Source: a virus. From it: 64,000 nucleotides of DNA. This document shows, one piece after another, positions 18,301 through 25,217 of the stretch. The first letter of the stretch is position 1. The number at the start of each line of letters is the position of its first letter. The notes under the pieces were generated by a model. It worked only from the letters and a program-made list of their open reading frames with translations. It searched no databases and was not told the origin of the DNA. Both the position numbers and the translations under genes were made by a program. The stretch covers positions 1 through 64,000 of IMG/VR virus record IMGVR_UViG_3300046689_000570; one strand, given 5' to 3'.

Positions 18301-19680
18301 CGCAGGAGCTGCTCCGGGGGAAACACTGCCCACCTGTCGTGCGATGGAAAGAACTTGACTCGACCAGTTGGGATCGGTTGCATACCCTGCTGCGTGTACC
18401 GCACGAATGAACGCCTCCGGGTCGTTAGTCTGCTTAAGCGCCTCAGCGTAACGTGGGTTACTCTGCAAAAAAACCGCGAAGTCTCGGAAGCTCTGGGCAG
18501 GATCATCGTAAGCGCGGAAGTTGGCCGTAGTATTGACCCGCTGGCCATTCACCGACTCCCAGGTTGGACTGTTGAATGTCGCGCCCGTCTGAGGGTTGGC
18601 CCCCTTGATCCCGAAGAAGTTATTGCCCGGCGCGCTCTTCCCATAGCCCGTCTCGTTGGCCGCGATGCCCAGCATGATGTTGGCGGGGATGCCCGTCTCG
18701 GCTTGGACCTGTTGGGCGTAGGGCGCCGCACTGGCCAAGAACGCCTGCGGATTGGAGCGGTCGATCGGCCCGGGTTTCACCGTAGTGCCTTGTACTGCAG
18801 GACTAGGGTTCGGCGTACTAGGGTGATCCAAGTACAGCGTCGCCTGAGGCGGGCTGATTTTCATTACCTGCTCAGGGGTCATCCACTCCGAACCGCCCTG
18901 GCGACTCATGACCGAGCCTGACTTCTCGAAGTTGAACTTGCCGGAGACAGGGTCGTAGTCGGTCGCCACGAAGTAATGGGCGGGCGTACTAATCGTAACC
19001 GGGTTCCCGCTCTGCACATCCTGTTGGATCTTGGCCCAGTCCGCCCCCTGCTCCAGGCGAGCGGGTACGCCCATGGAGGTGAGGAGTTTGAGCTGGGAGC
19101 CGGGTCCGGCCATACCCGCGTCCGGGGTCCACCCGACCTGCTTGGCGAGATCCGTCGCTTCCCGCAAGGTAGGCTCGCGTCCGTAAGCACGGGCGAACGC
19201 GACGGCCGCGGCGGGACCACACGCGGCCTGGGCCTCTGCGTAGGAGAGCTGCGGGTCACCAAGCTGGTCGGGCACAAGGGGACCAGCCGGACGTCCCGAG
19301 GGAGCGGGAGCAACGCTCCCTTCGGGAGTTTGGGGTGCAGACGGCGTCTGCACGCCGCTGATCTGGAAAGGATTAGTCGCGGGCGTAGCCGGAGCAGGAG
19401 ATTCCTGTACCCCGGAGATTTGAAAAGGCGAGGATTGCACAGGGGGTGAGGAGGGTTCCTCGGACGCGGGCTCCTGCACGCCGCTGATCTGGAAGTTGGG
19501 AGCGGGCTGGCTCAGCTCCTGGTTGGTCGCCTCGTCGGCGTCTTTCCGGGCCTGCTCCTGGGCGGCCTGGACCGCCTCTTGCTGCTTACGGCGGTCCTCT
19601 TCTTCCTGGCGGCGCTGGGCTTCCTCGTCCTGATAGTCGTTGTACAGGTCCGTAGGAATCGGAGGAAGGCTCAGGGCCAC
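12385..19680 (-). CDS. Giant 2431-residue DNA-ejection protein with two wall-hydrolase domains
   Basis: GTG start. In order: a charged coil (15-55); three copies of FQISGVQ (63-69, 86-92, 105-111); a papain-like C39-type peptidase domain (about 140-290) with Cys154 in AACGPAA, His235 in TPAHYF and a following Asp in ATDYDP; a FlgJ/Acm2-like glucosaminidase (about 311-450) with Glu343 in ANETGYG and FFGIKG; then about 1300 residues of Pro/Ala/Glu/Gln-rich disorder and coiled coil. The C-terminal section (about 1600-2431) resembles LPD38-type ends of phage polyvalent proteins. It is probably a T7 gp16-like ejected protein that opens peptidoglycan and helps DNA cross the envelope. The hydrolase calls are from motifs; ejection is inference. 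Confidence 0.75.
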   Translation of the reverse strand: MALSLPPIPTDLYNDYQDEEAQRRQEEEDRRKQQEAVQAAQEQARKDADEATNQELSQPAPNFQISGVQEPASEEPSSPPVQSSPFQISGVQESPAPATPATNPFQISGVQTPSAPQTPEGSVAPAPSGRPAGPLVPDQLGDPQLSYAEAQAACGPAAAVAFARAYGREPTLREATDLAKQVGWTPDAGMAGPGSQLKLLTSMGVPARLEQGADWAKIQQDVQSGNPVTISTPAHYFVATDYDPVSGKFNFEKSGSVMSRQGGSEWMTPEQVMKISPPQATLYLDHPSTPNPSPAVQGTTVKPGPIDRSNPQAFLASAAPYAQQVQAETGIPANIMLGIAANETGYGKSAPGNNFFGIKGANPQTGATFNSPTWESVNGQRVNTTANFRAYDDPAQSFRDFAVFLQSNPRYAEALKQTNDPEAFIRAVHAAGYATDPNWSSQVLSIARQVGSVSPGAAPAGNRVGGGFQSASSSPSTPAQQSLPTPAPYTPSPYEQDFLRRAAPVVGQFEAATGTSLPRAQEYTPFVSSTAGLSEAPIPTIAPSPDVPMTGNGILGRPKPPPAPVVVPETPPTPEMPPTGATAYGLQNDPTLGQSSYDQPLSTMQGNQMQPTGDADRGVGLTPVQEPNPLQRIAQGAGNVLGAVGSAVGNAFAPTPPDAYTFRQPELGVMGGPDTIGGAVSGVIGAGRQALEQQFPAITDINEQGRNAIPYVAPVVGLARAEANLIPDQVGPLDLSGVKGAVQGVVNAGPVDILEQAVNPINYLGAGEARANPAGLDAARIAADDAARRGARAASQAAYEESIRLNPEDFMTAQRRADDAARVAYAAELERYNQSVRAANPLNSVSPEYSVNETPTSSETGFTTPPYRPDFTEERPTGLPEGAPQYLPPPRGAIAAPEEQLALPAARPADLNEPITAGPRTTAPDLYEQPGRQTYPALPEGNYTLTALERRAQELETDAQLARDMGDSNMEVRLLRRAQAARQRAQDLSGRPAEAPAAPTSIADQMMAEIEKLRAENARLSGEANVPTLAPTEPMGMQIPEGSVPTDAEAKATAVARQQADAPKIEAALQRAGEKAKEDAAAVEAQRQAAMDLRESWRRNPLPETAPGRAVEAPATPLEPSAPSSVAAPEAAPSPELQAQFEAARRENAQLQPAVEQPAFPGHLTPSEGVAEKIAAMTTVDDGTFMQYRVVRNKQANLWEIQDRRLDPERGTTKWASSGEPRAESQVTALRQVGDKLRNAEASFYDPVAEEAAKKPALPVEDLRKMAQEQASSYLGDNPSSVDSPFKSSRQGPNPVPENPEALGPSTPEEAARMAELTPEDRAARDAQQQAAIQKSAEDAAARRRAAQQAPPPPPVAKPLEAQPGAVGADVRARQFEQMANDPAFPADARARYRRRAAEERAKVAPEGDFYSGERKAYSGIPFDEAINTGKPPGPGRAAGVDLGYGPDATTQTPRSLRERARILNTAVQEALVNDQAPLEQIERRMEKLWADSHSGAKLPDGMRASLLNRMDSYYRGLDQIQNGLTDAYRHVGPDAVEDLKKYMTSLDNIDKAEAVGRDAYRAEYAREYKPPPGLWEDLKRAEASKAALNKVTPPASDVKAQAAHATRLADAEKRVNDLRKQYDTGATKFYDGQEARAKAAGEQARVERKFSGGHTADTSAQEIQRLQALYAKDPENWAKIEQAQRMIQDNVIAPLRDRMVQSGMISQDLADRLGSEFKNYIPIDILDYMKEPQHIPSNHRIGLNDIGLRKLTEEGTTRRREDPTSAVVRLVLDTERRASKNETANAVWKWRELDPSLASMMREVPSSYHATNNEKLVHLFVDGEKKTLAVDAALAPAFEFPTAANHIWHVGPLNFKNPIVSAANLTRATATTYNPAFALIRNPLLDAPAYWHDSWSRYGLRATPEIAAEGVKGFIDAFKGLRQNAFTGEHARELFRGGAGQFGYFGGTQKEVEQLRRAVEQGGGYVLQNKRDAANFLLHATPVLGERVEMAPRIAAMQLAKRHGLSELAQTTAGRDVTMDFSRGGQLTKAINTIVPFFNVNTQTLPWLARTLQRNPKGAAISLAALVGTPTLAAEIWNRSDPERAKAYDDIPPYIKQQGIVFMLDPNQGIDEQGRKKYNYVIAPMRNFGMLVNPIRNMAARAFAGISGQNYNAETWQELAAATLGSGSPVPIDSPSQSLSAFLPAITGTFVQLLANHDFFKNTTIATTSADEHSSALSKWFAKSTEDQLNWTPAQVEFAIRDASNSLGGQLLAASDIVAKVKENVATGQPMGANLAPLNPTWAEAGPLRKAITANLLQSRGGYQERKLSQLRDGLAQTWARDFRNDYHQGIGAAMGLPPDVRTTQDQKLADLAGELATVAVYGSGTDPRAEVARIQQQPGFVLLPPEKQADILAHIRQSYAQVGSINREDRMQRMEQAARSYETGFRGGR

Positions 19681-19713
19681 GGCTCAAGCTCCCCGCTTAG
19701 AGATGCGTGAGTA

Positions 19714-20997
19714 TCATACTCCGCCTGTGGTATCCGTCATCACTGGAGCCGAGGCCCCCTTACGACGCATGACGCCTGCCATCAGCGCCTGCTCACCCTT
19801 GGTCGGGTTGCCGACCTGCTCGCCGCGCATGATGATGCCGAAGCGGGTAGGGTCGAGGTTTGCCTGCATGTACTGGACGAAGCTATTCCAGGCGATCTCA
19901 TCCGCGGGGTTCTTCATGGAGTTGTCGATGAACTGGGTGAACTGGCGGCTGGGACCCACGTTGTCGCGGCCGGGTCGATAGCCTGAACCCGTGCCTCCGA
20001 AGGTGTTCCCCAGGAAGTTCGCCACGTTCTGCTGACGCGTGTCCTCCGCGATGCGTCCCGCCAGGGTAGGCATCCCGTTGGTGATGCCGTAGCCAAAGAG
20101 GCCGCTCAAGCCCAGGTTCGCGGCGTAGGTTGGCTCCGCGTTTCCGATCGGCTTCCCGTCGGGGCCAGTTGCCTGATAGGTACCCGTGAGGTTCGCCAGC
20201 GAGATACCGTACTGCGCCAGCCAGTTGGCCAGCTCATAGTTGAAGTAGCTCCCGCCATAGGGCGAAGTCGCGTAGCCGGGCCCGACGCCCGGTACACCCG
20301 GAATCCCCGCTTGCACTGGCCCCGGTACCTGCGGCACGTTCGCGGGGTTGCTATTGTCGGGTCCGTTGAATCCCAGACTCGCGGCGTGCTGAGTTGCGAC
20401 GGGCATATCCGTCGAAGGCGTCAGGGCAGGCATCATCGGAGGACGGTACGCGCTGACTGCTCCGTAGCCCGGCCCATAAGAAGGAAGCGGCGGTGCGGGT
20501 GGGGGCGTATTGAACGAGTAGCCTCCTCCACGCTGCCAGTACGGTGTGTCGTCGGGGTTGGTCGGATAGACGTCCGAGCCAGGAGGCAAGTCCACTACCT
20601 CGGGACCGTTCTCGCCGACGACCGCAGGACCTCCCCAGGAGGTTCCCCCCTGCTGGAAGTGCGGGAGGCCGCCCGGCGAGAAGCCCATCTCGGGGTACGG
20701 CATCGGCTCTTGCGGCGCATCGGGTGGGGGGCCATAGGGAACGCCAGGATTGGTCGTCCACTTGTACTGCATGCCGCGCCCGGTGTTTGGCTGCAGCCCA
20801 TAGCTCATGTGGGACTGCATATTCTGTTGCTGCTGACGCCGATACCACTCCTGATTGGCGCGGAGCTTCTTCTGGTAGGCGTCGTTATAGGCCGCGTTCT
20901 GCTGCTGGATCTGCTTGAGGGCGTCGGGGCTCGGGCCGAAGTAGCCGCCCGGCAGTGTGGTGCTCATGTCATGGGAAACGCCGGGATCTTCGGCCAT
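19714..20997 (-). CDS. Proline-rich virion protein
   Basis: 427 residues. Residues 30-65 are a Gln-rich coil (QQQNAAYNDAYQKKLRANQE). Residues 75-230 are very rich in Pro, Gly and Tyr. Residues about 118-145 include GGPAVVGENGPEVVDLPPGS, similar to the GE-GPE-V-LP motif seen near the end of many phage tape-measure proteins. The remaining 200 residues are mixed helical. It is 34 bases upstream of the giant ejection gene and may be a second ejected or tail-interior protein. No enzymatic motif was recognised. Confidence 0.6.
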   Translation of the reverse strand: MAEDPGVSHDMSTTLPGGYFGPSPDALKQIQQQNAAYNDAYQKKLRANQEWYRRQQQQNMQSHMSYGLQPNTGRGMQYKWTTNPGVPYGPPPDAPQEPMPYPEMGFSPGGLPHFQQGGTSWGGPAVVGENGPEVVDLPPGSDVYPTNPDDTPYWQRGGGYSFNTPPPAPPLPSYGPGYGAVSAYRPPMMPALTPSTDMPVATQHAASLGFNGPDNSNPANVPQVPGPVQAGIPGVPGVGPGYATSPYGGSYFNYELANWLAQYGISLANLTGTYQATGPDGKPIGNAEPTYAANLGLSGLFGYGITNGMPTLAGRIAEDTRQQNVANFLGNTFGGTGSGYRPGRDNVGPSRQFTQFIDNSMKNPADEIAWNSFVQYMQANLDPTRFGIIMRGEQVGNPTKGEQALMAGVMRRKGASAPVMTDTTGGV

Positions 20998-21006
20998 GAT
21001 GCCCTC

Positions 21007-21243
21007 CTAGTAGACGGAATCCTTCGTCGTAAGGAACCCTAGCACATGAGCCTTGTGTACCGCTTGTGCCTGGGTGTACACCCCGAGCTGATTGCGGATG
21101 CGCTCGACGTGCATCGCCGCAGTGCCTGCCGCTATGCCCAGCTTGTCAGCGATCCCATGACGGTCGTTACCTTGAGCGATAAGCCGTAGGACCTCGATCT
21201 GTCGAGGACTGAGCTTCTCCCAGGGGCCGGCGTCGGCCGCCAC
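21007..21243 (-). CDS. LuxR/GerE-type helix-turn-helix protein, stand-alone
   Basis: 78 residues, GTG start overlapping the upstream stop as TAGTG. Residues 10-70 match the GerE fold: LSPRQIEVLRLIAQGNDRHGIADKLG then TAAMHVERIRNQLGV, with the usual recognition-helix Val/His/Arg pattern. There is no receiver or ligand-binding domain, so it would bind DNA unconditionally or be controlled by a partner. A free GerE domain inside a late structural operon is odd; it may time late transcription or alter host regulation. Confidence 0.8.
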   Translation of the reverse strand: MAADAGPWEKLSPRQIEVLRLIAQGNDRHGIADKLGIAAGTAAMHVERIRNQLGVYTQAQAVHKAHVLGFLTTKDSVY

Positions 21244-21359
21244 TACTTCTTCTTTCCTTTCTTCTCCATCGCCTCGTTCTTGCGCTGAGCGATGCCCATG
21301 CGCTTGTCGCGGGCGATCTCGGCCTTGCTGTCCTTCTTCATTCCCATCTTCTTAGGCAC
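21243..21359 (-). CDS. 38-residue lysine-rich protein
   Basis: GTG start at 21359, eight bases after AAAGGAGAG; TAG stop shares its last base with the LuxR-type gene's GTG. The composition is extreme: fourteen Lys, five Met, and it ends KKGKKK. Coding is supported by the good ribosome site and stop/start coupling on both sides. The charge suggests DNA or membrane binding. It is the first of three tiny basic genes downstream of the portal gene. Confidence 0.65.
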   Translation of the reverse strand: MPKKMGMKKDSKAEIARDKRMGIAQRKNEAMEKKGKKK

Positions 21360-21540
21360 GGTAACTCTCCTTTAGAACTGGCGGATAGAAACGCGAAGCC
21401 CGCGCTTCAAGGGGAACCGGGTCGATAATACGGTCCCGCTCAGGAGGGCGGCAAGGAGGACGGACCTCTGCGTAGGTCGTCGGTGGGACGAGGGGTGGAT
21501 CCTGGACGACCGAGAGGATGTCCCAGATGTAGGCATGCAC
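21352..21540 (-). CDS. Small hypothetical protein
   Basis: 62 residues, GTG start placed directly after the TAG of the preceding small gene; the end overlaps the next gene's start by eight bases. The sequence is Pro/Arg-rich in the middle (RPPCRPPERDR) with a hydrophobic N-terminus (HAYIWDILSVV). Support is only the tight tiling with neighbours. No family was recognised. Confidence 0.5.
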   Translation of the reverse strand: MHAYIWDILSVVQDPPLVPPTTYAEVRPPCRPPERDRIIDPVPLEARASRFYPPVLKESYRA

Positions 21541-21687
21541 CTACTTCTTGGCCTTCTTCTTGGGTACACCCGCCGAGCGCAGCGACATGGCGATGGCCTG
21601 CTTACGCGGGCGCCCCGCCTTGATCTCAGTGCGGATGTTCGCGCTAATAACCTTCTGACTGGTTCCCTTCTTGAGGGGCACTGTCAT
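21541..21687 (-). CDS. Small phage protein of the 'LKKGTSQKVIS...GRPRKQAIA' family (DUF6496-like)
   Basis: 48 residues from ATG 21687; a GTG two codons in (21681) has better spacing to GGAGG and may be the true start. The pattern PLKKGTSQKVISANI then KAGRPRKQAIAMSL is a widespread tiny phage protein usually found near portal or terminase genes. The C-terminus is basic (KKKAKK). The function is not established. The frame overlaps the end of the upstream gene by 44 bases. Confidence 0.7.
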   Translation of the reverse strand: MTVPLKKGTSQKVISANIRTEIKAGRPRKQAIAMSLRSAGVPKKKAKK

Positions 21688-21976
21688 CCTCCGCAGGAGT
21701 ATGGAAGAAGTCCTGCTCCATGGCGGGCACGACTTCTTTGAGCAGGCGCTCTACCCCGATGCGGGCGGCGAGTTCCAGCGCAGCCTGCGCGTTGAACCGT
21801 CCACCGGGGTAGAGCTTCGAGCGGTAGTAGGTCAGGGCCTCATCGCGGGGGGGCTTAGTCTGAAACCCCACTCCACCCGAAGCCTTGATCTGGGTAACCG
21901 CTCTCTTCACGCGCAGCTTGATCTGTTCTTCCGCGATCGTCGCCGCTCGTTCCGGCCGAGGCACCTCGCGCGGCAT
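21644..21976 (-). CDS. Hypothetical protein near the portal
   Basis: 110 residues; the ATG follows directly after the TAG of the 44-residue gene. It is helical and basic in the first half (IKLRVKRAVTQIKASGG) and acidic at the end (AEDDSAPQEGNQSEGY). Phages often carry a small protein of this kind between portal and head genes, but I cannot name the family. Confidence 0.6.
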   Translation of the reverse strand: MPREVPRPERAATIAEEQIKLRVKRAVTQIKASGGVGFQTKPPRDEALTYYRSKLYPGGRFNAQAALELAARIGVERLLKEVVPAMEQDFFHTPAEDDSAPQEGNQSEGY

Positions 21977-22364
21977 CTACTTCTTCTTCTTGGACTTGGG
22001 TCGGGATTTCACCGAAGTCTTCTTGACCGTGACGGTCTTCTTGCCCTTCTTGGGCTTTCCCATCGGTGGCATGCCAGGCATCATAAAGGGGGGCATGAGA
22101 TTGTCGGGCACGGTCGGTCTCCTTCTTGGCCTTCGCCTTGGCCTTGGGCTTCTGCTCCATGGCCGCCTCGTTCGCTTCGGCGGAGACGTGACGCCGCGTG
22201 CCGGAGGTGTGGCGGAGAGCCGCCCCCACCATCTGGCCCCACTGTTCGGAGCTGAGTTCCACCTCTTTCATGGTGCTGTCGGGCATCGCCTCCTGCACCG
22301 CTACGGATCCATCCGGCCGCATCTGCAGGGCCCGGCCGGTCTCATCGCTCCAGATCGTCGTCAT
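21855..22364 (-). CDS. Small DNA-metabolism or virion protein, true 3' end uncertain
   Basis: ATG at 22364 overlaps the upstream stop as ATGA. The first 70 residues look real: MTTIWSDETGRALQM, then ELSSEQWGQMVGAALR, similar to the 'LTxxEWKxVVS' proteins at 22361 and 45339. A lysine-rich stretch KAKAKAKKE follows, after which the frame runs for about 90 more residues across the 44- and 110-residue genes in another frame. The last part may not be translated as such, or an indel may have removed the stop. Confidence 0.45.
   Translation of the reverse strand: MTTIWSDETGRALQMRPDGSVAVQEAMPDSTMKEVELSSEQWGQMVGAALRHTSGTRRHVSAEANEAAMEQKPKAKAKAKKETDRARQSHAPLYDAWHATDGKAQEGQEDRHGQEDFGEIPTQVQEEEVDAARGASAGTSGDDRGRTDQAAREESGYPDQGFGWSGVSD
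21977..22111 (-). CDS. 44-residue Met/Pro- and Lys-rich protein
   Basis: GTG start at 22111, seven bases after AAGGAG, and TAG immediately before the next gene's ATG. The first half is Met/Pro-rich (LMPPFMMPGMPPMG). The second half is a basic tail with sixteen Lys or Arg, ending SKKKK. It resembles the 38-residue gene in composition and may share its role. It overlaps a longer frame on the same strand (21855-22364); I favour this gene because of its ribosome site and start/stop tiling. Confidence 0.6.
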   Translation of the reverse strand: MPDNLMPPFMMPGMPPMGKPKKGKKTVTVKKTSVKSRPKSKKKK

Positions 22365-22582
22365 CGTCTCCTCCTCGATTTCAGGTCTGACCATCCTAGT
22401 TTAACCGCGGGAGAGACCATCTCCGTGTGCGCCCAGATGCTCGTTGTAGCAGATACGACCCGCTTCCACTCGTCCGGGGTAAGTACCACGAAGCCTTTAT
22501 CTGGAATGGTGAGCATAAGATTGCCGCCGGGGATGGGTTCTACTTTAAGGAGACCGTCAATCTCAAAGCCAGTGATCGGCAT
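22361..22582 (-). CDS. Small protein of the 'VVLTxxEWKxVVS' group
   Basis: 73 residues, ATG overlapping the portal stop as TAATG. The core GGNLMLTIPDKGFVVLTPDEW then KRVVSATTS is closely similar to the core of the 66-residue protein at 45339-45539 on the other arm, and more weakly to the protein just downstream. It is predicted to be a small alpha/beta domain. The role is unknown. Confidence 0.65.
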   Translation of the reverse strand: MPITGFEIDGLLKVEPIPGGNLMLTIPDKGFVVLTPDEWKRVVSATTSIWAHTEMVSPAVKLGWSDLKSRRRR

Positions 22583-24651
22583 TAGCGGCCACCCCCCGGT
22601 ATCGCGTACTGCCCCTGCGGAGTCGCAGGTTGCATGGGCGTGCCGGGAGGTTGACCGGGGCCGGAGCCGACCGAGGCCACCGGCTGGTTCATGGAGGGCT
22701 GTTGCGGCATCCCTACCCCAGGGGCAAAGACCTGGCCGCGTCCAGTGTTGGGGACGCCCGGTTGACCGGCGCCCGAGGGGTTGTTCATAGCCAGGCCCAG
22801 CGATTGCGGGCCGTTGGCGGGGGCGCCCGGTTGGGGCGGCTGGCCTCCATAGCCCGCTTGCCCGAGCTGGCCCAGGCGGGAGAGGGCTTCCTGGAGCATT
22901 TCGTCCTGGCCCAGGTTGAGCTGTTGCAGGATCTCCTGGTCGATCTGCTTCTGTACCGGCTCGGACTTCATCACCCGCTCGACGTCGAGCTGAGTCATGA
23001 TCTCATCGTAAGACTTCCCGAGCCGCTCGATGGCGCCGTAGTCGGATTCCCAGCCCGCCATCTTTTCATCCATGAGCTGCTTCACCAGCAGCGCGTCATT
23101 CGAAGGCGTAGTCGGCTGGATAATCACATGGTATTTACTCGCGCCCTGAATATCCTCCGGGGCGAGAGGTAGCCAGCGGGTGCGGTCCGACTTATCGAAG
23201 CCGGGCTGGCTCCACCGTTCGACGTAGACCGGCTCGCCAATTTGCTCGACTAGCATGTCCTCGATCGCAAAGCGGTGCGCGAGGGCCTTCTGCATGTTCT
23301 TGATGAGGGGGTCCCACACCAGCATATTCATGTGTACGCGCTGGTTGTGCGCGTAACCGCTCTCGGCGGGTCCGCCTCCGTAGGCACTAGCCGGGAGCAG
23401 CGGGGAGAGGAATCCTTCGAGGGAGTTCTGGAGCGCGATCAAGTCCTCGCCCGTGCGGGGCGGGTTCGCGAAGCGCACGCCGACCGGCATGATGTGGCCC
23501 GGTTCGAAGATCGGCTCGTCGTCCTGCTCCTCGTTCGTGGGGACCGACCCGAAGATTTCCTCCGGGTTGAGCCCCCCGAGCTGCCCGCCGCGTGGGACCC
23601 GCTCCAGGGGAGGCCAGCCCGTATAGAAGGCGACCTGGCCACGGGCGGTGACCACCGCATCGAGCAGCGGGAGCACTTCCAGGAAGGCGTAGAGCACGCC
23701 CACGGATTCGAGTTCGGGATCGCGGCTGGAAGTGGGGACTCCCTGGGAGATGGAGTAGGGCCCGCGCAGACAGCCAGTCTGCGGGTCACCGAGTCCATGC
23801 TCCATACACTCCAGTAGATATGCCTCAGCTTTGTCCCCCGAGACGTTCTCGATCACGTAGTTGACGTGGGTGTCGTCCCACAGCTCGTAGCAGGGGATGA
23901 GGGTGTCGTCGCCAACGGTGAGGATCTGCCCGTCCTGGGCCAGCGGCAGGCCAAAAGCGCGGGGATTGATCCCCTGGATCTTCTCACCGAAGTCCGCCAC
24001 CAGGCGGTTGTAGGGAACGTACTTGCACTCGGCCGCCATGGTGAGGCCCTGCTCGCCTCGGATGTAATAGAAGCTCTCCGGCGGCACGTCCGTCGTCACG
24101 ATGGGGAAGGGCTGGTAGAGCTTGTAGTCCTCGGTCTGCTGGCGGTACTGGCGCCGGCGCTGCTCCGGGGTGAGCTTCGGGTTCTTTTGCAGGTCGCTGT
24201 AGAGTTGGCGGGAGAAGCGGTAGTAGGACGCCCACATGGTCTGCGACCGCTTCAGGGTCTTCTGGATACCCAGCCCCTTGGTGACGACGTTCCAGGTCCA
24301 GGGGTAGTAGATCGCCCGGCCGGCGTCCTCTTCCTGCCGCTCGAAGGCCGACTCGTGCCACTGCTCCCGCTTGGTCGCGTTGGCGTCACCGACTTCTCCC
24401 TGGCGCAGCGGCGAGAACTGAATGCTAATGTCGTTGCTGCACAGGGTACTTGTAATGGTAGAAGCCGCAAACATACCCAACGGGGTGTGGGTCTTGAGGG
24501 CGTAGTAGTCGTAGGCTTCCGGGATGCGGATCTCGGTCTTCCCGAAGACGAGCTGGTCGATCTTCCTGAAGAGCTGGTCCCGTTTGGCAAAGCGGTCCTT
24601 GAGACTCAGGACGACGTCGATCACATCCTGAGGGTCCTTATACTGAACCAC
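22582..24651 (-). CDS. Portal (head-to-tail connector) protein
   Basis: 689 residues. The pattern fits podovirus-type portals: N-terminal DxxxRF-KRDQLF-KIDQLVFG, a TPLGMFAASTITSTL helix, the crown and wing region with FYYIRGEQGLTMAAE, YGGGPAESGYAHNQRVHMNM before the stem, and VERWSQPGFDKSDRTRWLPL near residue 490. The last 120 residues are Gln/Pro/Gly-rich and disordered. The dodecameric ring would sit at the packaging vertex and bind terminase. Order TerS-TerL-portal supports the call. It is not fused to a protease or MuF domain. Confidence 0.8.
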   Translation of the reverse strand: MVQYKDPQDVIDVVLSLKDRFAKRDQLFRKIDQLVFGKTEIRIPEAYDYYALKTHTPLGMFAASTITSTLCSNDISIQFSPLRQGEVGDANATKREQWHESAFERQEEDAGRAIYYPWTWNVVTKGLGIQKTLKRSQTMWASYYRFSRQLYSDLQKNPKLTPEQRRRQYRQQTEDYKLYQPFPIVTTDVPPESFYYIRGEQGLTMAAECKYVPYNRLVADFGEKIQGINPRAFGLPLAQDGQILTVGDDTLIPCYELWDDTHVNYVIENVSGDKAEAYLLECMEHGLGDPQTGCLRGPYSISQGVPTSSRDPELESVGVLYAFLEVLPLLDAVVTARGQVAFYTGWPPLERVPRGGQLGGLNPEEIFGSVPTNEEQDDEPIFEPGHIMPVGVRFANPPRTGEDLIALQNSLEGFLSPLLPASAYGGGPAESGYAHNQRVHMNMLVWDPLIKNMQKALAHRFAIEDMLVEQIGEPVYVERWSQPGFDKSDRTRWLPLAPEDIQGASKYHVIIQPTTPSNDALLVKQLMDEKMAGWESDYGAIERLGKSYDEIMTQLDVERVMKSEPVQKQIDQEILQQLNLGQDEMLQEALSRLGQLGQAGYGGQPPQPGAPANGPQSLGLAMNNPSGAGQPGVPNTGRGQVFAPGVGMPQQPSMNQPVASVGSGPGQPPGTPMQPATPQGQYAIPGGGR

Positions 24652-24691
24652 ACCCCGCTCCTCTTATAAAGTGCGAAAAACTGTGGGAATG

Positions 24692-25207
24692 TTAACCCCC
24701 CGTGATCTTATCCCGAATGGCGTCCTCATCAGAATAGGATTCAAGCGGTGTTTCAGCCAGAATCCGCGCGCACTCCTTGAAGAATCGCTGGGTAAGCCCG
24801 TTCGCACGCAGGGCAAAGCGGTGATAGGACGTGATCGCCTGGTTCACCCGCTCCTGGTTGCCCATCTCCAGCACCTCAACGATGCCGTTCAAGTAAATCT
24901 CAGGAGGGTCCATCGCCGGTTGCTGACGAGTGTCGGCCGTCTCTTGCAGGAACCACTGCACCGCCTGCGCGACTTCCTGGTCCTTGAAGACGAGATCCTG
25001 TCCCGCGTAGCGGATGTGATACTCGGGGAGCTTGGAGGGATCCGCCTTGTCCAGGCCCAGCTTCTTGCGGGCCGCCTTCACGTAGACCATGTACTCCTCC
25101 CGGCTGAGGACTTCGAGGGACTGTAGCTCTTTGAGTTCCCGGAGCTTGGCGATCACCTCGCGGGTAGCGGAACCGGACTCTTCTACCTTGACCTGCACGG
25201 TCTGCAC
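24692..25207 (-). CDS. Hypothetical protein between terminase and portal
   Basis: 171 residues from GTG 25207, seven bases after TAGGAG; the longer frame upstream overlaps the Acb2-like gene and was rejected. It is helical throughout with a charged first half (ELKELQSLEVLSREEYMVYVKAARKKLG) and a MDPPEIYLNGIVEVLEMGNQERVNQAI segment. No family was recognised. A copy of the dispersed 9-mer (25204-25212) spans the start codon. Its place suggests a role in packaging or head assembly, or a passenger next to the sponge gene. Confidence 0.6.
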   Translation of the reverse strand: MQTVQVKVEESGSATREVIAKLRELKELQSLEVLSREEYMVYVKAARKKLGLDKADPSKLPEYHIRYAGQDLVFKDQEVAQAVQWFLQETADTRQQPAMDPPEIYLNGIVEVLEMGNQERVNQAITSYHRFALRANGLTQRFFKECARILAETPLESYSDEDAIRDKITGG

Positions 25208-25217
25208 AGGGGTGCTC

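Noticed and set aside
19340-19500. Direct DNA repeats CTGCACGCCGCTGATCTGGA as a recombination site
   Set aside because: They encode the FQISGVQ protein repeats, which explain them fully.
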